Origin: Wenzhouxiangella marina
GTDB taxonomy: Bacteria; Pseudomonadota; Gammaproteobacteria; Xanthomonadales; Wenzhouxiangellaceae
Reading direction: 5' to 3'
Length of the DNA: 64,000 nucleotides
NCBI RefSeq assembly: GCF_001187785.1
Contig: NZ_CP012154.1
Span: 2,412,501 to 2,476,500 of the forward strand
The notes below the pieces were generated by a model, which saw only the letters and a list, made by a program, of their open reading frames with translations, was not told the DNA's origin and searched no databases. Position numbers and translations under genes: made by a program. This document shows, piece after piece, positions 46,369 through 54,586 of this stretch. Every line of letters begins with the position of its first letter. Positions within the stretch are counted from its first letter, which is position 1.

Positions 46369-46374
46369 ATTATA
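46369..46374 (-). promoter_or_regulatory. -10 hexamer, likely lepA promoter
   Basis: The minus strand reads TATAAT directly after the last base of the mucD hairpin and about 110 bases before the lepA ATG. The hairpin arm occupies the spacer and -35 area, and no consensus -35 is visible. Confidence 0.4.
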
Positions 46375-46403
46375 CCGGCCCGGCAGCCAGACTGCCGGGC
46401 CGG
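46375..46403 (-). terminator. hairpin after mucD
   Basis: A perfect 12-base-pair GC-rich stem (46375-46386 with 46392-46403) with a five-base loop lies 12 bases beyond the mucD stop. The downstream side reads TATAAT rather than a U tract, so it may be leaky. Confidence 0.65.
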
Positions 46404-46414
46404 GATGATTCGCC

Positions 46415-47827
46415 TCAGTCGTCCTGCTCGGGCAGGTAGGCCACGAAAGTGGTGTTGCCATTGGGCAGCTGCAACAGCAATGCGACGCTGCGTCCGGAGG
46501 GCAGATCCTCGATGATGTCCTGGAAGTCGGACAGACTGTTCACCGGCTGATTGTTGATCATCAGAATGGCCTGGCCTGGCCGGATTCCTGCTCGATAGGC
46601 ATTGTCGCTCTCGACGCGAGCAATCAACACGCCGCCCTCGGGATTGCCGATCCGGCGCCGCGTCTCATCGTCCAGCGCTTCGACGGACAGGCCCAGGGCA
46701 TTGGTGGGCTCGGCCAGCTCGGGGCGTCCGCCCGTCGCGGCCACCTGGTCTTCGTTGCGCTCGTCGAGCACCACCTCCAGGGTCATCTCTTCACCCCAGC
46801 GGAAGATATCGACCTCCACTTCGGTGCCCGGTCGCACCATGCCCACCAGGGGCGGCAGGTCCGTGTGGATATCGACGGTCTGACCATTGAAGCGCAGGAT
46901 CACGTCACCGACCTGGAGGCCGGCCCGATCGGCCGGGCTGTCCGGCTCGATCCGATTGACCAGGGCGCCGGCCGGTCGCTCGAGGCCGAGCGCATCGGCC
47001 TTCTGTCGAGAGATGCCTTCGAAGGTCACGCCAAGGAAGCCGCGCGATACGCGCCCGAACTCGAGCAGCTGTTCGATCGACGACGAGGCCACTTCGATCG
47101 GGATCGAGAAGCTCAGGCCGATGTTGCCGCCGTTGGAGCTCAGGATCCAGGAATTGATGCCGACCACGGTACCGTCGGTGCGGATCAGCGGCCCACCGGA
47201 GTTACCACGGTTGATCGCGACGTCCGACTGGATGAAAGGCACGTACTGCTGATTGAACTGGGAGCGCCCCTTGGCGCTGACGATGCCGGCAGTGACCGAC
47301 TGCTCGTACTGGAACGGGGAACCGATCGCGATGACCCACTCTCCGGCCCGCAGGGTCGACGAATCACCGAACTCGAGGGTGGGGAGCTCCTCTTCGGCAT
47401 CGATCCGCAGCACCGCGATGTCGGTTTCGGCATCGGAACCCACCAGTTCGGCCAGGTACTCCCGACGATCCGCCAGACGGACCCGGATTTCGTCGGCGCC
47501 ATCGATCACGTGATGATTGGTGACCACCAGGCCGTCCGAGGACATGATGAAGCCCGAACCACCACCCCGGCGGTCCGGCTGAGCCCCGCCGCGCGGACCC
47601 CGGAAGAACTCTTCGAACAGATCGGGCAAGCCGTCCGGCATCTGACCACGCTGCTGCGTGTCCTCCGGCTGTTCCGAGGGTCGAGACCCGAAGCGAACCG
47701 TCTCGACATTGACCACGGCCGGGATGGACTCGGCCACCAGATCGGTAAAGTCCACCGGCGTCACGGCCTGAGCGCCGGGTGCGGCGACCAGGGTGGCCAG
47801 GCAGAAGGCAATCATGCATCGCACCAT
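46415..47827 (-). CDS. mucD: periplasmic serine protease/chaperone MucD (DegP family)
   Basis: The protein has 470 residues. A signal peptide is at about 1-21, followed by the trypsin-like domain with triad H106 (TNHHVI), D136 (TDIAVL) and S210 (NRGNSGGPL). Two PDZ domains follow (about 260-350 and 385-470). It degrades misfolded envelope proteins and dampens sigma-E signalling in Pseudomonas. ATG 47827 has CAGGAG eight bases upstream, so the longer frame to 47890 is rejected. It closes the rpoE-rseABC-mucD run. Confidence 0.95.
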   Translation of the reverse strand: MVRCMIAFCLATLVAAPGAQAVTPVDFTDLVAESIPAVVNVETVRFGSRPSEQPEDTQQRGQMPDGLPDLFEEFFRGPRGGAQPDRRGGGSGFIMSSDGLVVTNHHVIDGADEIRVRLADRREYLAELVGSDAETDIAVLRIDAEEELPTLEFGDSSTLRAGEWVIAIGSPFQYEQSVTAGIVSAKGRSQFNQQYVPFIQSDVAINRGNSGGPLIRTDGTVVGINSWILSSNGGNIGLSFSIPIEVASSSIEQLLEFGRVSRGFLGVTFEGISRQKADALGLERPAGALVNRIEPDSPADRAGLQVGDVILRFNGQTVDIHTDLPPLVGMVRPGTEVEVDIFRWGEEMTLEVVLDERNEDQVAATGGRPELAEPTNALGLSVEALDDETRRRIGNPEGGVLIARVESDNAYRAGIRPGQAILMINNQPVNSLSDFQDIIEDLPSGRSVALLLQLPNGNTTFVAYLPEQDD

Positions 47828-47886
47828 TCTGAATACTCCTGATTCTTGGTAGAACGACTGAAAACTGGAATCAGCAAGCCTTCGAT

Positions 47887-48342
47887 TCAAGACTCACCAC
47901 AACTTGAACTAGCAGACAATGGCTCGAGCAGGGGGTTCCATTGCCGTCGCTGGAGGCGGCGCGCCGCGAGGGCGAACACGAGGGCCAGCATCAGCCCTCC
48001 CCCAAGGGTGGCCAGGTCGGCGGACAAGCCATTGCCGTCAATGGACTGCCCGAGCATCGCACCGATCAGGAATCCGGCCAGCGGCAGACCGTACAGGGCA
48101 AGGGAACCCCGCAGCACGGCACCGGCCTCGACCCCGACCCGCAGGCGCTGGCCGACCGCCCAGGATCCCGTATCGGGCAGCTCGAGCTCGGAAGATTGCC
48201 TGGCGAACAGGCGGGAGAACACCCCAGCACCGCAGCCTTCGCCCCGCAGGCAACGCTCACACTGACTCAAGGCATCGAAACGCAGGCGAATTCTGCCGGG
48301 CCGTATCGCGATCACGGTGGCAGGCTGCCAGAAGCGGCTCAT
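47887..48342 (-). CDS. rseC: RseC/MucC family membrane protein
   Basis: The protein has 151 residues. A cysteine-rich amino-terminal domain (CERCLRGEGCGAG at about 28-40) precedes two membrane helices (GSLALYGLPLAGFLIGAMLG and LGGGLMLALVFALAARRL). RseC-family proteins modulate sigma-E activity and, in E. coli, belong to the SoxR-reducing system. It lies eight bases after rseB. Confidence 0.93.
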   Translation of the reverse strand: MSRFWQPATVIAIRPGRIRLRFDALSQCERCLRGEGCGAGVFSRLFARQSSELELPDTGSWAVGQRLRVGVEAGAVLRGSLALYGLPLAGFLIGAMLGQSIDGNGLSADLATLGGGLMLALVFALAARRLQRRQWNPLLEPLSASSSCGES

Positions 48343-48350
48343 GGGAGAGC

Positions 48351-49352
48351 TCAGCGGCGACGCGGTGCGCCGGGGGTGCGCCGGATCGAGCGCCCGACGT
48401 ATTCAAGGGTCGCGACCGGCACTTCGCCGACCACGGTGATCTGGCGACCGTCGGTCAGGCCGGTGAAGATATGCACCGAGCCGATCGACTCCAATCGCGA
48501 GCCGGTGTAGCCCTGCATGCCTTCCTCGACGTAGACCGAGAAACTGGCCAGGCCATCGCTGAACAGCAGATGTTCGAAGGGCTCGCCATCGGCCGACTGG
48601 CCACGCGCCTTGCGGGCCAATCGGAAATGACTGGGGACGCGCCGCGGCATCCAGGCGGCTTCGCCCAGTTCGCTGCTGTCGACCGCCGGCAGATTCATGA
48701 CCATGCGCGTTTCCATGACCACTTCGGGCTCGATCTCGGGCTCCAGCTCCGCATCGCTGATTCTGGCCCCCAGTTCGATATCGACGAAGGCCAGCTGCTG
48801 AATCGGCTGCCCGGAAGCACTCAGCAGGGCGGAGCGCAGCAGCATGCCGGTCTGTTCTTCGAGCCAGAAGCGGTGACCGTAGCGATAGCGGTCATTCGGG
48901 CGGATCTCGATGATCCGGGTCTGAAGACCGGCGACTCGCTCCCGCTCTCCGAGTCGCATGTCGTAGGCCTGTTCCAGCGTACCCAGGCGGCTGAGCGGCA
49001 GGTTGGGCATCAGGCGTGCCGTCAGCTGGCTCTGCACCACGAGAGGTTGATCTCCGGCCAGCAGACAACGCACCTGATCTCCCTGCCGGAGAATCTCCCG
49101 TGGCGGACCGCTCAGTGAATAGAGCCGTTCACGAACGCCGTCGGCATCTGCGCGGTGAATGATCTTGAGGGTGTCGACCCGGTCTCCCCGCCAGTGCACC
49201 AGGGTGCCGCGATAGTCGAGGGTCTCGACCGCTCTGGCCATCCTGTCCAGCCAGTGATCGATCGAGCCGTCGTCCTCCGCGGACGCAGGCCGAAGAACCG
49301 CGAGCAGCAGCAGGATCAGCACGCTGCGGAACGACAGGCGGACTGCGGTCAT
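48351..49352 (-). CDS. rseB: sigma-E regulator RseB/MucB
   Basis: This periplasmic protein has 333 residues and a signal peptide (SVLILLLLAVLRPASA). The lipoprotein-localisation-like first domain begins DHWLDRMARAVETLDYRGTLVHWRGDRVDTL, and the second domain ends with the LTDGRQITVVGEVPVATLEYVGRSI stretch. RseB binds RseA and shields it from DegS, and it senses mislocalised LPS. It starts four bases after rseA ends. Confidence 0.95.
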   Translation of the reverse strand: MTAVRLSFRSVLILLLLAVLRPASAEDDGSIDHWLDRMARAVETLDYRGTLVHWRGDRVDTLKIIHRADADGVRERLYSLSGPPREILRQGDQVRCLLAGDQPLVVQSQLTARLMPNLPLSRLGTLEQAYDMRLGERERVAGLQTRIIEIRPNDRYRYGHRFWLEEQTGMLLRSALLSASGQPIQQLAFVDIELGARISDAELEPEIEPEVVMETRMVMNLPAVDSSELGEAAWMPRRVPSHFRLARKARGQSADGEPFEHLLFSDGLASFSVYVEEGMQGYTGSRLESIGSVHIFTGLTDGRQITVVGEVPVATLEYVGRSIRRTPGAPRRR

Positions 49353-49355
49353 GGA

Positions 49356-49970
49356 TCAGCGATCCTGCTCGGCAACGTCCTGGTTGAGGGGGGTCGCCTC
49401 GCCGCTGGCCAGCGGCTCCATGTCGATACGTTCACCCGTCTGACCGGTCACGATCGGCAGGTAGGACACGAAGCCGCTGCCGCCCACGGCCTGATTGTGG
49501 CGGAGCAGATAGCTGTTGATCCGCTGCCGCTCGGCGGGACTGATCTCACTGAAACTGACCGGAACCGGCTGTTGCGAGAAGGGCTGATCGAGCACCGTAG
49601 GCTGGGCGACGAAGCCGGGCTGATCATCGCCGAGAACGCTCTGGTTTCTCTGCAACAGGCTGGAATTGATGGCGACGATGGCAAACAGGGCCGCACTGGC
49701 CGCGATCGCTCCGCCCGCCAGCGGCTTGAACCAGCGTGGGAAGCCCGCCGAGCCCGGGGCGGACTCCTCGGCCACGGCCGCGGAGACGCGATCCACGATA
49801 CAGGTCGTGACGGTGAACTCCTGGTGCATGCAGGCACGCACCAGATGGTAGCGACGCCAGGTCGCACTCATGCCGGCATCGCTGGACAGGCGCCGCAGGA
49901 CGAATTCACGGCCCTGGGCATCCAGTTCGCCGTCCATCAGGGAGGAAAGGTGTTCGGTGGAGTCGCTCAT
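49356..49970 (-). CDS. rseA: anti-sigma-E factor RseA/MucA
   Basis: The protein has 204 residues. A cytoplasmic sigma-binding domain (about 1-90) opens with STEHLSSLMDGELDAQGREFVLRRL. One membrane helix (about 105-125, GGAIAASAALFAIVAIN) and a periplasmic domain that binds RseB follow. Regulated cleavage by DegS and RseP releases RpoE. It lies 16 bases downstream of rpoE. Confidence 0.95.
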   Translation of the reverse strand: MSDSTEHLSSLMDGELDAQGREFVLRRLSSDAGMSATWRRYHLVRACMHQEFTVTTCIVDRVSAAVAEESAPGSAGFPRWFKPLAGGAIAASAALFAIVAINSSLLQRNQSVLGDDQPGFVAQPTVLDQPFSQQPVPVSFSEISPAERQRINSYLLRHNQAVGGSGFVSYLPIVTGQTGERIDMEPLASGEATPLNQDVAEQDR

Positions 49971-49986
49971 CGGGTCTTCCAGTCGG

Positions 49987-50568
49987 TTATTGATTGTCGA
50001 TCAGCGGCCGAAGTCGCTGATCGATCGCTTCGCGGGCTCGGAAAATACGCGACCGGACGGTGCCGATGGGACAGTCCATGGTGGTCGCGATCTCCTCGTA
50101 ACTCATGCCTTCCATCTCGCGCAGGGTGATCGCGACCCGCAAATCCTCGGGCAGATCGGCGATGGCTTGATGAATGGTCTGTTCAATTTCTTCTCTGAGC
50201 AGTTCGTGTTCCGGAGAACCACGGTCCTTCAGACGCGTGTCGATCTGAAATTGTTCCGCATCCTGCGCGTCGACGTCGGACTGCGGCGGCCGGCGGCTCT
50301 GCGCCACCAGATGATTCTTGGCCGTATTGATGGCAATGCGATAGAGCCAGGTATAGAAAGCACTGTCGCCACGGAAGCGACCGAGCGCTCGATACGCCTT
50401 GATGAACGCCTCCTGGGCGACATCCATGGCTTCGGCGTGGTCCGAGACATAGCGCGAGATCAGGCTGATGATCTTGTGCTGGTACTTGCCGACCAGCACG
50501 TCGAACGCCTTCTTGTCGCCTTTCTGAACCCGCTCGACGAGCAGTTGATCCACTTCACGTTCGCCCAT
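49987..50568 (-). CDS. rpoE: RNA polymerase sigma-E factor (RpoE/AlgU)
   Basis: This ECF sigma factor has 193 residues and controls the envelope stress response. Region 2 contains DVAQEAFIKAYRALGRFRGDSAFYTWLYRIAINTAKNHL, and region 4 contains LPEDLRVAITLREMEGMSYEEIATTMDCPIGTVRSRIFRARE. It heads rseA-rseB-rseC-mucD. RpoE usually drives its own promoter (GAACTT...TCTGA). The 227-base gap upstream has a GAACGA stretch on the minus strand but no convincing -10, so I do not annotate one. Confidence 0.97.
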   Translation of the reverse strand: MGEREVDQLLVERVQKGDKKAFDVLVGKYQHKIISLISRYVSDHAEAMDVAQEAFIKAYRALGRFRGDSAFYTWLYRIAINTAKNHLVAQSRRPPQSDVDAQDAEQFQIDTRLKDRGSPEHELLREEIEQTIHQAIADLPEDLRVAITLREMEGMSYEEIATTMDCPIGTVRSRIFRAREAIDQRLRPLIDNQ

Positions 50569-50795
50569 CAGGGCCGTCCTTTCTCCGTCATTGACGACCC
50601 GGGCCTGCTCCAGTGGACAGCACCTGAGCCGGATAGTTTCGTTCAGTCTGCATTCAGGTGCAGCTTTCTTCCCCCCAGCGGCCAGGGTGGCGTGGGAAAG
50701 CGGATGAAGAATAGCACGCGAGGCCCTGAAACCCGACCGCCATCAATGCGATAATAGCGGGCTTTGCACAGAATCAACGGGAGTTGTAACGGACC

Positions 50796-52325
50796 ATGAG
50801 CAACCATCATCAGATCCTCGAGAAACTCGGCCTTCAGGCCGTCAACCCGGGCGCCTGCTTCGGCCCCGGCCAGTGGTCGGAAGTCCGCCAGGACCATCTG
50901 ATCGAGTCCTTCAACCCGACGACGGGCCAGGTCATCGCTCGGGTCAGCGGCGCCACCGAGGCTGAATACGAAAAAGTGTTGCGCACGGCGCAGGAAGCCG
51001 CCGAGGCCTGGAAAATGGTTCCGGCACCGGTGCGCGGCGACGCCGTTCGTCGCATCACCCAGGCCCTGCGTGACTACAAGGATCCGCTCGGCTCCCTGGT
51101 CTCGATGGAAATGGGCAAGATCAAGGCCGAGGGCGACGGCGAAGTCCAGGAAATGATCGACATCGGCGATTTCGCCGTCGGTCAGTCGCGCATGATGTAT
51201 GGCAAGACCATGCATTCCGAGCGCCCGGGCCATCGCATGTACGAACAGTGGCATCCGCTCGGCGTGGTCGGCGTCGTCACGGCCTTCAACTTCCCCGTCG
51301 CGGTCTGGGCCTGGAACGCCCTGCTGGCTGCCGTCTGCGGCAACGCCACGATCTGGAAGCCGTCGCCGAAGGGTGCGCTGTGCTGCGCGGCGGTCCAGAA
51401 CATCGCCAACGAAGCACTGGCCGGCACCGACGTGCCGCCGATCTTCACCTCCTTCATGGAACCGGGCCACGAGCTGGCCGAGAAGTTCGTCGACGACGAG
51501 CGCGTCGCCCTGATGTCCTTCACCGGCTCCTGCCAGATCGGTCGCCAGGTCGGTGAGCGCGTGGCCCGCCGCATGGGCAAGAGCCTGCTCGAGCTGGGCG
51601 GCAACAACGCCATCATCATCGATGAAACGGCGGATCTGAAGCTGGCCATCCCGGCGGTGGTCTTCGGCGCCGTCGGCACCGCGGGCCAGCGCTGCACGAC
51701 CACGCGCCGGCTGTTCATCCACGAGTCGATTGCCGATCAGGTCATCGAGACCCTGGTCAAGGCCTACGGTCAGGTGCGCATCGGTGACCCGCTGGATCCG
51801 AACACCCTGATGGGCCCGCTGACCGACGAAGCCGCGGTGCAGCGCTTCGAGCAGGCCGTGGCTCGCGCCAAAGAGGCTGGTGGTGAAGTCCTGACCGGCG
51901 GCGAACGCATCGAAGGCGACGGCTACTTCGTCAAGCCGGCCATCATCCGTGCCGAGAACCACTGGGACATCGTCCAGGAAGAGACCTTCGCGCCGATTCT
52001 CTACGTGATGACCTTCAAGACCCTGGACGAAGCCATGGCCATGCACAACGACGTCAAGCAGGGCCTGTCCTCGTCGATCTTCACCACCGACGTTCGCAAC
52101 GCCGAATACTTCCTGTCGCACCGCGGCTCGGACTGCGGCATCGCCAACGTCAACATCGGCACCTCCGGCGCCGAGATCGGTGGCGCCTTCGGTGGCGAGA
52201 AGGAAACCGGCGGTGGTCGCGAATCCGGCTCGGACGCCTGGCAGGCCTACATGCGCCGTCAGACCAACACCATCAACTGGTCGACGGAACTGCCGCTGGC
52301 CCAGGGCATCAAGTTCGACCTCTGA
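50796..52325 (+). CDS. ALDH7-type aldehyde dehydrogenase (alpha-aminoadipic semialdehyde dehydrogenase)
   Basis: The protein has 509 residues. It is close to the ALDH7/antiquitin group, which oxidises alpha-aminoadipate semialdehyde (piperideine-6-carboxylate) in lysine breakdown. The opening [20 protein letters not shown], the [15 protein letters not shown] block, [12 protein letters not shown] and [12 protein letters not shown] (catalytic Glu) are present, and the nucleophile is C300 in [13 protein letters not shown]7 enzymes also protect against osmotic and aldehyde stress, which would fit its position beside rpoE. A GATAAT-like -10 lies about 45 bases upstream. The substrate is inferred. 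Confidence 0.9.
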   Translation: MSNHHQILEKLGLQAVNPGACFGPGQWSEVRQDHLIESFNPTTGQVIARVSGATEAEYEKVLRTAQEAAEAWKMVPAPVRGDAVRRITQALRDYKDPLGSLVSMEMGKIKAEGDGEVQEMIDIGDFAVGQSRMMYGKTMHSERPGHRMYEQWHPLGVVGVVTAFNFPVAVWAWNALLAAVCGNATIWKPSPKGALCCAAVQNIANEALAGTDVPPIFTSFMEPGHELAEKFVDDERVALMSFTGSCQIGRQVGERVARRMGKSLLELGGNNAIIIDETADLKLAIPAVVFGAVGTAGQRCTTTRRLFIHESIADQVIETLVKAYGQVRIGDPLDPNTLMGPLTDEAAVQRFEQAVARAKEAGGEVLTGGERIEGDGYFVKPAIIRAENHWDIVQEETFAPILYVMTFKTLDEAMAMHNDVKQGLSSSIFTTDVRNAEYFLSHRGSDCGIANVNIGTSGAEIGGAFGGEKETGGGRESGSDAWQAYMRRQTNTINWSTELPLAQGIKFDL

Positions 52326-52374
52326 TGGGTCGAGCCTGATCCAGCCACGCTAGCTAATAGCAAGCATGTGGATT

Positions 52375-52452
52375 AACCACGAAGGCGCGAAGGGCACGAA
52401 GAAAAGCTCTTATTCTTTTCTAACTTCGTGTCCTTCGCGCCCTTCGTGGTTT
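52375..52452. repeat. imperfect inverted repeat, ACGAAGG-rich
   Basis: A left arm at 52375-52401 and a right arm at 52424-52452 are reverse complements over about 27 bases, with one inserted base and two or three mismatches. An A/T-rich 22-base loop separates them. Each arm is built from repeated CACGAAGG/GCGAAGG units. Similar CACGAAG repeats are common in environmental bacterial genomes, so it may be a REP-like or MITE-like element; it may also act as a terminator after the ALDH7 gene. Confidence 0.75.
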
Positions 52453-52485
52453 CAAACCTCTTGCTCCCACTCCGAGGCCTGATCG

Positions 52486-53514
52486 ATGTACAGCTGGTTG
52501 AGAAAGGCCCTGTTCATGCTGCCGCCGGAGGCGGCGCATGAGCTGGCATTGGGCATGCTGGCGCGGGGGCGTCGCCTGGGCTTGCCGCGCCTGCTCGGCG
52601 GCTGTCCCGCCTCGCACCCGGTGCACTGCCTGGGGCTGGACTTCCCCAACCCGGTCGGCCTGGCCGCCGGTCTGGACAAGAACGGCGACTGCATCGACGC
52701 CCTCGGCGAACTCGGCTTCGGTTTCATCGAGGTCGGCACCGTCACGCCCTTGCCCCAGCCCGGCAACCCCAAGCCGCGCATGTTCCGCCTCGCCGAGCAC
52801 GAGGCCCTGATCAATCGTCTGGGCTTCAACAACAAGGGCGTCGATCACCTGGTCGAGCGCCTGAAGACTCGCAAGTTCCGCGGCATCGTCGGCGCCAACA
52901 TCGGCAAGCAGAAGGACACGCCCGTCGAGCGTGCAGCCGATGACTACCGCGTCTGCCTGGAGAAGGTCTTTCCGCACTGCGACTACGTGACGGTCAATAT
53001 TTCGTCGCCGAACACGGCCAATCTGCGCGCCCTGCAGGACACGGGCCCCCTGAAGGAGCTGCTGTCCGAGCTGACCCAGCTCCGTGACCAGCTGGCGGCG
53101 CGGCATGGGCTGACCCGCCCGGTGCTGATCAAGATCGCCCCGGACTGGGACGAGACCGCCCTGCTCGCCTCGCTCGAGGTCATCGGCCAGTCGGGCATCG
53201 ACGGACTGATCGCCACCAACACCACCCTGGATCGAGCATCCGTGGCCGGCCATCGCCACGCCGATGAGAGCGGCGGCCTGAGCGGCGGCCCCGTGCGCGA
53301 TCTGGCCGACCGGGCGCTGGCGCTGGCCCGGGAACAACTCGGCCCGGACTTCCCGATCATCGGTCTGGGCGGCATCACGCGCGGCGAACACGCCGCCCAC
53401 AAGCGCGAACTCGGCGCCGATCTGGTCCAGGTCTACACCGGTTTCATCTATCACGGCCCGGCGCTGATTCGTGACTGCGTTCGGTCCTGGGCAGCGCTCG
53501 ATGCATCCGCCTGA
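52486..53514 (+). CDS. pyrD: dihydroorotate dehydrogenase (quinone), class 2
   Basis: PyrD oxidises dihydroorotate to orotate with FMN and passes electrons to ubiquinone. It has 342 residues. The class 2 amino-terminal membrane-contacting helices (MYSWLRKALFMLPPEAAHELAL) are present. GLAAGLDKNG binds FMN, and the catalytic base is S174 in NISSPNT. The carboxy end has VQVYTGFIYHGPALI. The murB start lies inside its last codons (14-base overlap). Confidence 0.97.
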   Translation: MYSWLRKALFMLPPEAAHELALGMLARGRRLGLPRLLGGCPASHPVHCLGLDFPNPVGLAAGLDKNGDCIDALGELGFGFIEVGTVTPLPQPGNPKPRMFRLAEHEALINRLGFNNKGVDHLVERLKTRKFRGIVGANIGKQKDTPVERAADDYRVCLEKVFPHCDYVTVNISSPNTANLRALQDTGPLKELLSELTQLRDQLAARHGLTRPVLIKIAPDWDETALLASLEVIGQSGIDGLIATNTTLDRASVAGHRHADESGGLSGGPVRDLADRALALAREQLGPDFPIIGLGGITRGEHAAHKRELGADLVQVYTGFIYHGPALIRDCVRSWAALDASA

Positions 53515-54517
53515 GGCCATCCGGCCGGCCGAGCTCCGCACCCTCTCGACCTTCCGCCTGCCCGCGCAGGCCGCCGAGCTGCGCTGCATCGAACATCCCG
53601 AGCAGCTACCTGCGCTGCCTGACTTCGACGGTCCGGACCTGATCCTCGGCGGCGGCTCGAACACGATCTTTCTCGACGACTGGCCGGGGCGCATCCTCCT
53701 CGATCGGATGCGGGGCCTGAGCTTCGAAACCATCGACCACGATCGGGTTCGAGTGCGCGCGGCCGCTGGCGAATCCTGGCATGGCCTGGTCCGCCGCTGC
53801 CTGGACGAAGGCCTGCACGGCATCGAGAACCTGGCCCTGATCCCCGGCAGCGTCGGCGCGGCCCCGGTGCAGAACATCGGCGCCTACGGTGTCGAACTGG
53901 ACCAGGTCTTCGAATCCCTGCGCGCCTGGGACCGGCAGGCGCGACGCTGGGTCGAACTGGATCGGGAGGACTGCGCCTTTGCCTATCGGGACAGCCGCTT
54001 CAAGTCGCAGGAGCCCGATCGCTACTTCATCACCGAAGTCCGCCTGGTCCTGTCCCGCCGCTTTTCCCCCAATCTCAGCTACTCAAGCCTCGCCGAGGCC
54101 CTGGACCGGGCGCAAACACCCGAGCCCACGCCGAGACAGCTCGTGGCCGCGATCCTCCGCCTGCGCCGCCATCGCCTGCCCGATCCGGCGCGCCTGGCCA
54201 ATGCCGGCAGCTTCTTCAAGAACCCGATCGTCGAGAGCGACCAGGCCCGTGAAGTGCTGGCCATCACCCCCGATCTGCCGCACTGGGACCTGCCCGACGG
54301 CCGCGTCAAGCTCGCCGCCGGTGCCATGCTGGAGCGCCAGGGCTTCAAGGGCCTTCGACGGGGGGCGCTGGGCGTCTACACCAACCACGCCCTTGTTCTG
54401 GTCAACCACGGTGGTGGCCAGGGCCCTGAACTCCGGGCACTGATCGACCATCTCATCGCCTCGATCCGGGCCAGATACGGCATCACCCTGGAGCCCGAAC
54501 CTCGCCTGATCGGCTGA
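53501..54517 (+). CDS. murB: UDP-N-acetylenolpyruvoylglucosamine reductase
   Basis: MurB reduces UDP-GlcNAc-enolpyruvate to UDP-MurNAc in peptidoglycan synthesis. It has 338 residues. FAD-binding GGGSNTIFLDD and LIPGSVGAAPVQNIGAYGVELD are typical, and LANAGSFFKNPIV carries the catalytic Ser. The length and the SYSSLAEAL-type insertion match the type I enzyme of E. coli. ATG 53501 is chosen because it gives the usual start; a reading from 53471 overlaps pyrD more. Confidence 0.96.
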   Translation: MHPPEAIRPAELRTLSTFRLPAQAAELRCIEHPEQLPALPDFDGPDLILGGGSNTIFLDDWPGRILLDRMRGLSFETIDHDRVRVRAAAGESWHGLVRRCLDEGLHGIENLALIPGSVGAAPVQNIGAYGVELDQVFESLRAWDRQARRWVELDREDCAFAYRDSRFKSQEPDRYFITEVRLVLSRRFSPNLSYSSLAEALDRAQTPEPTPRQLVAAILRLRRHRLPDPARLANAGSFFKNPIVESDQAREVLAITPDLPHWDLPDGRVKLAAGAMLERQGFKGLRRGALGVYTNHALVLVNHGGGQGPELRALIDHLIASIRARYGITLEPEPRLIG

Positions 54518-54586
54518 TCCCTGGACCAGTTTCCGATCCTTCCGCGCTTTCCTGTTCAGATCCTGAGCGCAACCGCGGAGTCATCC

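Noticed and set aside
50569-50795. Possible sigma-E autoregulatory promoter of rpoE
   Set aside because: A GAACGA -35-like stretch occurs on the minus strand, but no TCTGA/TCAAA-type -10 lies at 16-17 bases.
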